Shown here: positions 23,314 to 30,355 of the stretch, in pieces
Layout: each line of letters opens with the position of its first letter
How positions within the stretch are numbered: position 1 is the stretch's first letter
Source: an uncultured Anaeroplasmataceae bacterium
GTDB taxonomy: Bacteria > Bacillota_I > Bacilli_A > Acholeplasmatales > Anaeroplasmataceae
Reading direction: 5' to 3'
NCBI GenBank assembly: GCA_947589245.1
Contig: CANQBD010000016.1
Location: forward strand, 1-33,578
DNA: 33,578 bases
Position numbers and translations under genes: made by a program
The notes under the pieces: model-generated
The model's input: only the letters and a program-made list of their open reading frames with translations
Database searches by the model: none
What the model was told of the DNA's origin: nothing

Positions 23314-24069
23314 CTAAAGGACTTTTCTAAAACTTTCAATTTTATTTTCTTTACCTAAATCTAAAATTACACCTTCAAGAAGATAGTCTGGACCATTTGC
23401 TACCGAAAGTGGTTCAAAAACTCCTGTTTTAAAACGAGTAATTACACTTTCAATATCATCCCCTAATATTGAATCCTTAGGACCACACATTCCTATATCT
23501 GAAATATAACAAGTATTATTATAGACTTGAGCATCAGCAGTTTGAACATGCGTATGTGTTCCAACAATAGCTGAAACTTTACCAGCATAGTCATAAAAGA
23601 AAGCTTTTTTCTCAGAAGTTGCTTCGCCATGAAAATCAACAATTATATAATCAGCTTTAATTTCAGCTAAAAGTTTATCCATCGTTTGAAATGGACAATT
23701 AAGTGGCGTATTTAAAAATACTCTACCAAGCATATTAACTAAAGCAATAATTTGATTATTATAATTAATATATAAAACTTTTTTTCCTAAATCTGTATTA
23801 ATATTAGCGGGAATACAGATTGTGGCATCTTCAAGATAATCTTTAATTTCAGATTTAGAAAAAGTATGATTGCCCATTGACATACCTGCTATTCCTAACG
23901 ATTTAAGCTCTTTATAATGCTTAAATGCTAACCCTTTGCCCTTCGTAACATTTTCAGCATTGCACAATACCAAATTAATTCGCCATTCTTTTTTAATACT
24001 GTCTAAGTGCTTTTTCAAAATTTCTATTGTTGCCTCACCAACAATATCACCTAAATATAAAATACGCAT
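23314..24069 (-). CDS. ymdB: YmdB-type metallophosphoesterase
   Basis: Calcineurin-like phosphodiesterase of the YmdB family, 251 residues. Metal-binding blocks run in order: GDIVGEATI (8-16), CNAENVTKGKG, GNHTFSKSEI, VDFHGEATSEKKAF, VGTHTHVQTAD. Bacillus YmdB hydrolyses 2',3'- and 3',5'-cyclic nucleotides and influences biofilm and motility choice and mRNA levels; that role is inferred by family. It follows rny, but a strong terminator lies just before its GGTGAA site, so its transcription must come from read-through or from a promoter within rny. The stop is TAG. Confidence 0.94.
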   Translation of the reverse strand: MRILYLGDIVGEATIEILKKHLDSIKKEWRINLVLCNAENVTKGKGLAFKHYKELKSLGIAGMSMGNHTFSKSEIKDYLEDATICIPANINTDLGKKVLYINYNNQIIALVNMLGRVFLNTPLNCPFQTMDKLLAEIKADYIIVDFHGEATSEKKAFFYDYAGKVSAIVGTHTHVQTADAQVYNNTCYISDIGMCGPKDSILGDDIESVITRFKTGVFEPLSVANGPDYLLEGVILDLGKENKIESFRKVL

Positions 24070-24083
24070 AATTCACCTTCTTG

Positions 24084-24108
24084 AAAAAAAGGGATGATTA
24101 ATCACCCC
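24084..24108 (-). terminator. Terminator between rny and ymdB
   Basis: GGGATGA (24091-24097) and TCACCCC (24102-24108) form a seven-pair stem (one G-U) with a TTAA loop, then seven T on the minus strand. It begins 7 bases after the rny stop and ends 14 bases before the ymdB ATG. Confidence 0.85.
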
Positions 24109-24115
24109 ATTTTTT

Positions 24116-25681
24116 TTATTTTGCAACATCAACAGCTCTCGTTTCTCTAATTACTGTTACCTTAATTGTACCTGGATAAGAAAGCTTGTTTTCAATTTCT
24201 TCTTTAATCTGACGAGCAATTGAAATAGTAGATAAATCATCAACCTCATCAGGATTAACAATGACTCTAACTTCTCTACCAGCCTGAATTGCAAAGGATG
24301 AAGAAACACCCTTAACATTATTAGAAATTGCTTCTAGGTTTTCAAGTCGTTTAGCATAGTTTTCTATGCTATCACTTCTCGCACCAGGTCTAGCAGATGA
24401 TAAAGCATCAGCTGCAGCTACTAAAACAGCAATTATCGTTTTTGGTGCCACATCTTCATGATGAGAAGCAATTGCATCAATGACTTCTTTAGGTTCATGA
24501 TACTTCTTAGCAAGCTCAACCCCAATATCAACATGTGAACCTTCAATCTCATGATCAACAGCCTTACCAATATCATGAAGTAAACCAGCCCGCCGAGCTA
24601 TAATTTCATTTTCACCAATTTCGCTAGCTAGCTTTCCGGCAACCATTGCTGTTTCAATTGAATGATTTAAAACATTTTGACCATAGCTTGTACGAAAATT
24701 TAAACGTCCAATTAACCGAACTAGGTCAGGATGAATTTTACCAATTCCTGTTTTAAAAATAGCTTCCTCACCTTTTTCTCTAATTGCCATTTCAACTTCG
24801 CCACGACAACGTTCAACAACTTCTTCAATTCTAGCAGGATGAATACGACCATCACTAACTAAAATTTCTAAAGAACGCTTAGCTATTTCCCTTCTAACAG
24901 GATCAAAGCCTGAAAGAACGACTGCCTCTGGAGTATCATCAATAATCAAATCGACACCAGTTAAAGATTCTAAAGTACGAATATTACGACCTTCACGACC
25001 AATAATACGACCTTTCATTTCCTCAATTGGTAAAGATACAGTTGATACGGTCATTTCACCAGCTGTTTCACCAGCATACTTTTGGATAGCCAAAGCTAAA
25101 ATATTTTTAGCCTTGCTTCTAACCTCTAAACGAGCCTTCTCTTCCTCTTCCTTAATGTAGGTTGCAATTTCAGTACTCATTTCTTCATGGACACGATCCA
25201 TAATAATTGTTTTGGCTTCTTCTTTTGTGAGCCCCGCAATTTCAATAAGCTTTTGTTCCTGTTGCTTTAAAATAGCTTCTACCTTATTATTTTGTTGTTC
25301 TAATTCATTTTTCTTTTCATCGATTTTGCTTTCTTTAACATTCAACATTTCTTCACGACGATCAAGATTAATTGAACGACGATCTAAAGTATCTTCACGT
25401 TGATTTAATTTATTTTCTAATTCAACAACAATACTTTTTCTTTCTTTAATGTCTCTATCTGCTTCATTTTTCAAATCAGAAATTTCTTGTTTAGCTTCAA
25501 TAAGAGTATCTCTTTTCTTCTTCTCAGCCTCTTCCTCGGCTAAAGCAATAATTTTTTCAGCCTCTTCTTTAGTCTTAGTAAAAGAACGCTCATGGGTCTT
25601 TACTCTAATAAAATATCCGACTGCCAAACCTATAACTAAACACAAAATAATAAGGATTATCCATACCCATGTATCTAACAT
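24116..25681 (-). CDS. rny: Ribonuclease Y
   Basis: Membrane-anchored endoribonuclease that starts bulk mRNA decay in many Firmicutes. Domains in order over 521 residues: a membrane helix (about 5-25), a long coiled coil (about 30-200), a KH domain with [10 protein letters not shown] (224-233), and an HD domain with [12 protein letters not shown] (H369, D370). All key motifs are intact and the length is normal. The ATG at 25681 follows GGGGGT. It has a strong promoter and its own terminator. The cluster with ymdB, spoVS, miaB and ymcA keeps the Bacillus subtilis gene order except that tdh and kbl are absent. Confidence 0.97.
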   Translation of the reverse strand: MLDTWVWIILIILCLVIGLAVGYFIRVKTHERSFTKTKEEAEKIIALAEEEAEKKKRDTLIEAKQEISDLKNEADRDIKERKSIVVELENKLNQREDTLDRRSINLDRREEMLNVKESKIDEKKNELEQQNNKVEAILKQQEQKLIEIAGLTKEEAKTIIMDRVHEEMSTEIATYIKEEEEKARLEVRSKAKNILALAIQKYAGETAGEMTVSTVSLPIEEMKGRIIGREGRNIRTLESLTGVDLIIDDTPEAVVLSGFDPVRREIAKRSLEILVSDGRIHPARIEEVVERCRGEVEMAIREKGEEAIFKTGIGKIHPDLVRLIGRLNFRTSYGQNVLNHSIETAMVAGKLASEIGENEIIARRAGLLHDIGKAVDHEIEGSHVDIGVELAKKYHEPKEVIDAIASHHEDVAPKTIIAVLVAAADALSSARPGARSDSIENYAKRLENLEAISNNVKGVSSSFAIQAGREVRVIVNPDEVDDLSTISIARQIKEEIENKLSYPGTIKVTVIRETRAVDVAK

Positions 25682-25741
25682 GATATTTACCCCCTTATTA
25701 TATTCTCAAATTCATTTTAAATAAAAAGAACCTCATTAATT

Positions 25742-25770
25742 ATTATACCCATTTTACACTCCTTAGTCAA
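25742..25770 (-). promoter_or_regulatory. Promoter of rny
   Basis: TTGACT (25765-25770) and TATAAT (25742-25747) on the minus strand with a 17-base spacer, the best consensus match in the window. The leader is about 55 bases. Confidence 0.9.
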
Positions 25771-25827
25771 TCAAAAACCTTTTTTAATTCTAAATAGAAT
25801 CCCATAAATTTACAAATAATAAAAAAA

Positions 25828-25869
25828 ATATCAATAAATAGTGAAAATATCTATTTTTTTTGATATAAT
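25828..25869 (+). promoter_or_regulatory. Promoter with imperfect inverted repeat upstream of the 230-aa gene
   Basis: TATAAT at 25864-25869 has a weak -35 (GTGAAA, 25841-25846) at 17 bases. An imperfect inverted repeat spans it: ATATCAA (25828-25834) with TTGATAT (25860-25866) and AAATAG (25836-25841) with CTATTT (25851-25856). The repeat covers both boxes, as an operator would. All-A/T composition makes chance possible. Confidence 0.5.
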
Positions 25870-25896
25870 AAAAAATAATTATGAGGTGATTTTCCA

Positions 25897-26589
25897 ATGA
25901 AAGATAAAACAAAAAGTAAAAAAAAGTTGAGATTACCCAAAAGAAGTCTTTTACTTTATATATTATTAATTACTATTCCAGTAGTTGTCTTCTTTTTAAT
26001 ATGGATTCCCGTAATGTATGTTAATCTTTATAATGAAAATAAGGTTATCCCTTTTGAAACAGATATTTCCGGTATAACTGATGAAATAATTTATGGTGAT
26101 AAGAATACTATTACTGATTTTACATTCTTTGTGTATTGTGAAAAATATAACAATAGTACCGGCAATGCAACTTTTAGGGCAACTTCTTTTAAAAATGAAA
26201 ATACTGATGCGTTAAATATCAGTAATACTGTAAGTTTTAAATTAGGTTTATGTACAAGTTGGGTTAAAACAGCTATCTATTCTTCTAACTATAGTACTAG
26301 AAGAGTAGCAAACACTCCTAAAGAGGCATTCAACTCATCAACATATTATGGCGCTCCAACTTTAAGTGGTTTACCTAGCCTACCTAAAAAGGGTGGCTTA
26401 CCATTCGTTCAAATTGATGAATTGCCATTATATGTATATGTTCAATATACTACTGATGTTAGAGGAACAAAAACTGTTAAGCGTTATATATTAAAATATG
26501 AATACGAAGATTACATTATTGGCAGTATTACTTTTGATAAAGGAACAAACGATGAATATACAGTTGTTGCTACTCAAGGTGGTAAATAA
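25897..26589 (+). CDS. Membrane-anchored extracellular protein of unknown function
   Basis: I do not recognise this 230-residue protein. A basic cytoplasmic start, MKDKTKSKKKLRLPKRS, leads to one hydrophobic helix (about 19-42, LLLYILLITIPVVVFF...), after which the chain is outside the cell. There is no lipobox and no likely cleavage site, so it should stay anchored. The outer part is rich in Thr, Tyr, Ser and Asn with beta-strand-like alternation and only two Cys. ATG at 25897 follows GAGGTGAT. It is a single-gene unit with its own promoter and terminator, divergent from rny. Confidence 0.85.
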   Translation: MKDKTKSKKKLRLPKRSLLLYILLITIPVVVFFLIWIPVMYVNLYNENKVIPFETDISGITDEIIYGDKNTITDFTFFVYCEKYNNSTGNATFRATSFKNENTDALNISNTVSFKLGLCTSWVKTAIYSSNYSTRRVANTPKEAFNSSTYYGAPTLSGLPSLPKKGGLPFVQIDELPLYVYVQYTTDVRGTKTVKRYILKYEYEDYIIGSITFDKGTNDEYTVVATQGGK

Positions 26590-26598
26590 GATAAAATA

Positions 26599-26632
26599 AG
26601 TCAAAGCTTAAAAACTTTGACTTTTCATTTTT
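26599..26632. terminator. Bidirectional terminator between convergent genes
   Basis: AGTCAAAG (26599-26606) pairs perfectly with CTTTGACT (26615-26622), eight-base loop. TTTCATTTTT follows on plus, and a weaker T-rich stretch follows on minus. It serves the gene ending at 26589 and probably the amidase ending at 26631. Confidence 0.85.
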
Positions 26633-27278
26633 AATATAGTCTTAAATAATCTTGGACAGCATAAAGCAAAGAATTAGCAATTTTATATTGATAGTTTTCA
26701 CTTTGCAATAATGCAAATTCCTCAGGATTAGACATAAAACCACATTCTATAATACAACAAGGAATACTTACCTTATTTAACAAAAAAATATTATCACGTT
26801 TCACTATTTTACGGTCTGTATTACCCAAGTAAAAACCCAAGCTTTTTTGAACCATATCAGCTAAAATCGAATTTTGAGGATGATTGTCATTATAAAAGAC
26901 TTGAGCTCCGCGATATTTAGCAATACTAAAACGATTAAGATGAATTGATAAAGCTAAGGTAGCATTACTTCTATTTATCATATTAACACGCTTTAACATA
27001 TCCTCGCGTTTTATAAATTCATCATCACAAAGGTCATCATCAGTCTCTCTCGTAAGAAGCACAGTTAAACCATTTTCTTCAAAAATTTCCTTAAGCTTTT
27101 TAGATATTTCTAAGGTTAACTCAGATTCTTTAATATCGTTAACAAAGGCACCACCATCAACACCACCATGTCCAGGATCTATATAAATAATATATTCACT
27201 AGCCTCTACTTTGCTATTTAATAATAAAAAACAAATAACCAATAAAAAAATAGATAGGCTGATACTAGCTTTTTTCAA
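26631..27278 (-). CDS. cwlD: N-acetylmuramoyl-L-alanine amidase, CwlD-like
   Basis: Zinc amidase (Amidase_3 family) that cuts the bond between muramic acid and L-alanine in peptidoglycan. A signal peptide or anchor covers residues 1-27; the mature domain begins YIIYIDPGHGGVDGG. Ligands and catalytic residues are visible: H37, E51, H113 (LSIHLN) and E178 (IIECGFMSN). With 215 residues and no binding repeats it resembles CwlD, the spore-cortex amidase of Bacillus, but other small secreted amidases look the same and sporulation is not proven here. The start is TTG at 27278 with a good AGGTGAT site; no ATG fits. Confidence 0.88.
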   Translation of the reverse strand: MKKASISLSIFLLVICFLLLNSKVEASEYIIYIDPGHGGVDGGAFVNDIKESELTLEISKKLKEIFEENGLTVLLTRETDDDLCDDEFIKREDMLKRVNMINRSNATLALSIHLNRFSIAKYRGAQVFYNDNHPQNSILADMVQKSLGFYLGNTDRKIVKRDNIFLLNKVSIPCCIIECGFMSNPEEFALLQSENYQYKIANSLLYAVQDYLRLY

Positions 27279-27339
27279 ATTATCACCTATCTGATTTTAT
27301 TCTTTTAGTATCATAATTATCACTATATAATTAAAATTA

Positions 27340-27431
27340 TTCAGCTGAACTTTAATTTAAACAGCAAAAATGATGTTTTATGCTTTTGCAACAAGCAAAC
27401 TATAAAAAAAGCAGGTCATAATATTATAGTT
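27340..27431. promoter_or_regulatory. Divergent control region with two inverted repeats
   Basis: Between the amidase and 5'-nucleotidase genes lie a perfect palindrome TTCAGCTGAA (27340-27349), with A/T flanks that partly extend it, and a spaced inverted repeat AACTATAA (27398-27405) / TTATAGTT (27424-27431) ending just before the nucleotidase -35 box. Both are candidate operators; neither matches a regulator I can name. Confidence 0.35.
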
Positions 27432-27433
27432 GT

Positions 27434-27461
27434 TTGTCATTTATAAAAAAAGTGGTAAAAT
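27434..27461 (+). promoter_or_regulatory. Promoter of the 5'-nucleotidase gene
   Basis: TTGTCA (27434-27439) and TAAAAT (27456-27461) separated by 16 bases. Confidence 0.6.
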
Positions 27462-27496
27462 AATAAATATTTTAAGGAAAAGTGAGGAAAAAGAAA

Positions 27497-29455
27497 ATGA
27501 AAAGACAAATCTCTTTATTTTTTTATACAGTAATCGTGGGATTACTTTGCATTTTGACATCCTGCTCCAACTTTAACCCTCGTGCTGATGCAACAATAAC
27601 TATTTTTACAACAAATGATATGCATGGAAATCTTGTTAATGATGAAAAAAGCACAATCGGTATTGTACAGGCTGCCAAAATTAAGGCTTCAACTGAGCAT
27701 GCCCTTCTCGTTGATGCAGGAGATGCAACACAAGGAGCTTCATTTGCCTCAATTTCGCAAGGTGCAGATGTAGTACGAATGATGAATGAAGCTGGTTATG
27801 ACCTCATGACCGCCGGCAACCATGAATTTGATTATGGTACAGATGTACTTCTTGAAAATAAGGAAATAGCCGAATTTCCTATTCTTGCTGCCAATGTTCT
27901 AAAAAATGGCAATCCGCTTTTGGAAAGTTCTGCTGTCATTGAAGAAGCAGGCTATAAAATCGGCTTTATTGGCTTGACAACAGTATCAACTGCAACCTCA
28001 ACAAATCCAACTTTCCTTACAGGTGTAACCTTTGAGGATGAAGTAAAAACTGCTAAAAAAGAAATAGCTGCTCTTAAGGATGAAACAGATGCTATTGTTC
28101 TCGTTTGTCATATGGGAGACAATCAAGCAGCAGTGTCCCGGACAAGTGAACAACTTATTTCCGAGCTTTCGGAAGATGAACAAGCAGAAGTTTGTGCTGT
28201 CATCGATGGACATAGTCATACCATAGAAAACAAAATAGTTCAAGGTGTTCCGGTAATTCAAACTGGGGTCAATTTCACCAATCTTGGCAAACTCACTCTC
28301 ACATTTAAAGATAGTAAAGAGGGAACAAATGTCACTGCTGTTGGTGAGGTACTAGATTATACTGCAGCAATTAATTACAACACAACAGAAGCTGGAGAAC
28401 AAAAGTCTTATAAAGTCCAAGAAAAGCTTGATGCAATCTCTCTTCAACAAGGAGAAATTTTACAAGAGATTCTTTGTCAAATTGACCATCCTCTTTTCGG
28501 TGGTTATGTCTGCTACAACTATGTCGAATCTCGAATTGTAGAAACAAGTTATGGGGACTTTGTAACAGATGCATTCAAATATTATGCTGAAAAATTTGCG
28601 GCAAATGAAAAACTTGCCCTTCCAATTATAGCGGTTGAAAACGGCGGTGGTATTTCGCAAAGCTTGCCTACCTGGTATTCCGGAGGAAACCAAGTAACTG
28701 TCGGAGACGTCATAAATGCTTTTAATCATGGTAATTTAGTTGAGGTTTTGAAAGTCTCTCCTGCAGAGTTGTTTGCAGCAATTGAAAAAGGACTTGTTAC
28801 AACAGGGCAGGACGACAAAGGACTTCTATTGTGTGAAAAAGTGAGTGGCTCTTTCCTCCAATGTAGTGGTTTTTCCTATACTTATAATCCAGCTGGAAAT
28901 CCCGGAGAAAAAGTTGTGGAAATTAAACTTGCAGATGGAACAACACTAGATCGCAATGACACAGAAAATAAACTGCTTCTTGCAACTAACAACTATGTTT
29001 CTTCTTCTTTTACAAAAGGAGAAAAACTCGGTGAACTAGGTGGCGAAGATGTACTTATCCAAGATTATATCCTATATCTAAGTGAACAAAACGATGGTAT
29101 CCTCGACTACAAGTGTAGCTATGACCGCATCAAGATTGCAAACGACAAGTCACCTGAGACCTATACAGTAAAAATCAGTGTTAAGAAGGGTACAACATTA
29201 GAAACTAACCAAACTTATAATCTTTCAATAGATGGTGGTGAAGCACTAGCAGTTACAACAGACAGTGCAGGATATATTACCATTACTCTTCCAAAAGGTG
29301 CTCACTATCTATGGCTTGTTGAAGGAAGTAACTTTGTGTATGTAAACAACTATTCAGGCACGGGAGTTGCCGAAGGTAATGAAAAGAATCCTGATTACTA
29401 TACCAAAGATGGCTACTATTCATTTACATTTTTTATCATTGATAAAACAGCTTAA
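27497..29455 (+). CDS. 5'-nucleotidase / cyclic phosphodiesterase family lipoprotein
   Basis: Surface phosphohydrolase of the UshA/CpdB type, probably releasing nucleosides and phosphate from extracellular nucleotides. Lipobox LTSC with Cys23. Metallophosphatase motifs: TNDMHGN (39-45), VDAGDATQG, GNHEFDYG (107-114), VCHMGD, GHSH (238-241). The 5'-nucleotidase C-terminal domain follows (about 330-530, with ENGGGI and LLLATNNY). A final beta-rich segment of about 110 residues appears to be an added domain. Codon choice differs from neighbours (many CTT and CTC leucines, more G+C), suggesting transfer. I chose ATG 27497 with GAGG nine bases before it; GTG 27482 would add five residues. Confidence 0.9.
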   Translation: MKRQISLFFYTVIVGLLCILTSCSNFNPRADATITIFTTNDMHGNLVNDEKSTIGIVQAAKIKASTEHALLVDAGDATQGASFASISQGADVVRMMNEAGYDLMTAGNHEFDYGTDVLLENKEIAEFPILAANVLKNGNPLLESSAVIEEAGYKIGFIGLTTVSTATSTNPTFLTGVTFEDEVKTAKKEIAALKDETDAIVLVCHMGDNQAAVSRTSEQLISELSEDEQAEVCAVIDGHSHTIENKIVQGVPVIQTGVNFTNLGKLTLTFKDSKEGTNVTAVGEVLDYTAAINYNTTEAGEQKSYKVQEKLDAISLQQGEILQEILCQIDHPLFGGYVCYNYVESRIVETSYGDFVTDAFKYYAEKFAANEKLALPIIAVENGGGISQSLPTWYSGGNQVTVGDVINAFNHGNLVEVLKVSPAELFAAIEKGLVTTGQDDKGLLLCEKVSGSFLQCSGFSYTYNPAGNPGEKVVEIKLADGTTLDRNDTENKLLLATNNYVSSSFTKGEKLGELGGEDVLIQDYILYLSEQNDGILDYKCSYDRIKIANDKSPETYTVKISVKKGTTLETNQTYNLSIDGGEALAVTTDSAGYITITLPKGAHYLWLVEGSNFVYVNNYSGTGVAEGNEKNPDYYTKDGYYSFTFFIIDKTA

Positions 29456-29541
29456 CAAATAAATTGCCAATTAAAGCTATGATAATTGAAAACTAAAAAA
29501 ATGGTATTCATATAATTTAGGCTTATTTTAAAACATTTAAA

Positions 29542-29580
29542 AAAGGTAGTTGAGAATCATTTTCAACTACCTTTATTTTT
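29542..29580. terminator. Strong bidirectional terminator
   Basis: AAAGGTAGTTGA (29542-29553) pairs perfectly with TCAACTACCTTT (29563-29574) around nine bases. ATTTTTTT follows on plus and TTTTTT on minus. It separates the nucleotidase gene from the convergent P-II operon. Confidence 0.95.
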
Positions 29581-29585
29581 TTAAA

Positions 29586-29933
29586 CTATTTTTCAGCTTC
29601 TTTGAGGATTGGCTTAGTAGTAGTACCTATACCAATTACTTCATCAACCGGAACACTAAAAGCAATACCTTGACCCAAAGTATTTAAACAAACCTCTTTA
29701 TAAATTGCATGCAAAATTGTATCACGTATCTCTTTTTTAACAAGAATTAGGACAATTTCTTTTTCTGGTTGGATTGAAATGTGAAATAATTTCTCAGCCT
29801 CTTCTCTAGCTGTACCTCTTGCATTTAGAACAGTACCACCACCAGCTCCACACTCTCTAGCAACAGCCATAACACTATCAGAAAATCCGGCATTAACGAT
29901 ACATATTATTGCTTCAAAAACATTTTCTGCCAT
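29586..29933 (-). CDS. P-II-like signalling protein B of the DUF1538 operon
   Basis: Small protein of 115 residues with the P-II (GlnB) ferredoxin-like pattern: FEAIICIVNAGFSDSVMAVA, then AGGGTVLNARGTA, HISIQPEKEIVLILV and a C-terminal GQGIAFSVPVDEVIGI. P-II proteins bind adenine nucleotides and effectors and gate transporters or enzymes. The T-loop is shorter than in GlnB and the uridylylated Tyr context is not recognisable, so classical nitrogen signalling should not be assumed. It starts 2 bases after the preceding P-II-like gene, so the two are surely co-expressed. The stop is TAG and is followed by the strong terminator. Confidence 0.85.
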   Translation of the reverse strand: MAENVFEAIICIVNAGFSDSVMAVARECGAGGGTVLNARGTAREEAEKLFHISIQPEKEIVLILVKKEIRDTILHAIYKEVCLNTLGQGIAFSVPVDEVIGIGTTTKPILKEAEK

Positions 29934-29935
29934 TT

Positions 29936-30346
29936 TTATACCCTACCTTCTACACTATTACTTAAAAATTGATAAATCAAAACACCTATTACAGATGAGA
30001 TTGGTATAGTAAACGCAATACCCTTGCCATTCTTTGTTTTAAAATAAGTATCTTCATAGCTGGATAAAATTTCTTTGATCTTTTCTTCTTGTACTACACT
30101 GATAATAACAGCTTTATTTTGTTGACTAAGTCCTAAATAATGCAGTATTTCTGTAGGAGCAGTACCTTTACCATAAATCACTGTTTGAATATTAACTTCA
30201 AATCCCTCTAAAACATCTACATAAAGATCAGCTTTACTTCTTTCAACAATAGTAAATAATAATTTTACTTTTCTAGGAGCAACTAAACCATTATTAGTTG
30301 AGTTTTTTTTAGGTCGTTTTTTAACAATCATTTTCTCTTCAGCCAT
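29936..30346 (-). CDS. P-II-like signalling protein A of the DUF1538 operon
   Basis: A diverged P-II relative of 136 residues. A basic N-terminal tail of about 25 residues (KKRPKKNS) precedes KVKLLFTIVERSKADLYVDVL. GKGTAPTEILHYLG follows, and the domain ends with GKGIAFTIPISSVIGV, clearly parallel to the end of protein B. It differs from B in the first strand and loop, so the two are paralogues rather than a recent duplication. Order: DUF1538 gene, 9-base gap, this gene, 2-base gap, protein B. I infer that A and B act on the DUF1538 membrane protein, perhaps as a heteromer. The ATG at 30346 has a GGAGG site. Confidence 0.82.
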   Translation of the reverse strand: MAEEKMIVKKRPKKNSTNNGLVAPRKVKLLFTIVERSKADLYVDVLEGFEVNIQTVIYGKGTAPTEILHYLGLSQQNKAVIISVVQEEKIKEILSSYEDTYFKTKNGKGIAFTIPISSVIGVLIYQFLSNSVEGRV

Positions 30347-30355
30347 AGTTACCTC

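Noticed and set aside
24700-25724. Plus-strand open frames opposite rny
   Set aside because: Antisense to the coiled-coil and anchor region of RNase Y; the Ser/Phe-rich composition is typical of shadows of Lys/Glu-rich helices.
28000-28729. Minus-strand open frames opposite the 5'-nucleotidase gene
   Set aside because: No ribosome sites or family features; the sense gene is continuous and conserved.
29586-30346. Classical GlnB/GlnK nitrogen regulators
   Set aside because: No amtB or glnA nearby, the T-loop is short and the uridylylation site is not recognisable; P-II-like is as far as the sequence allows.
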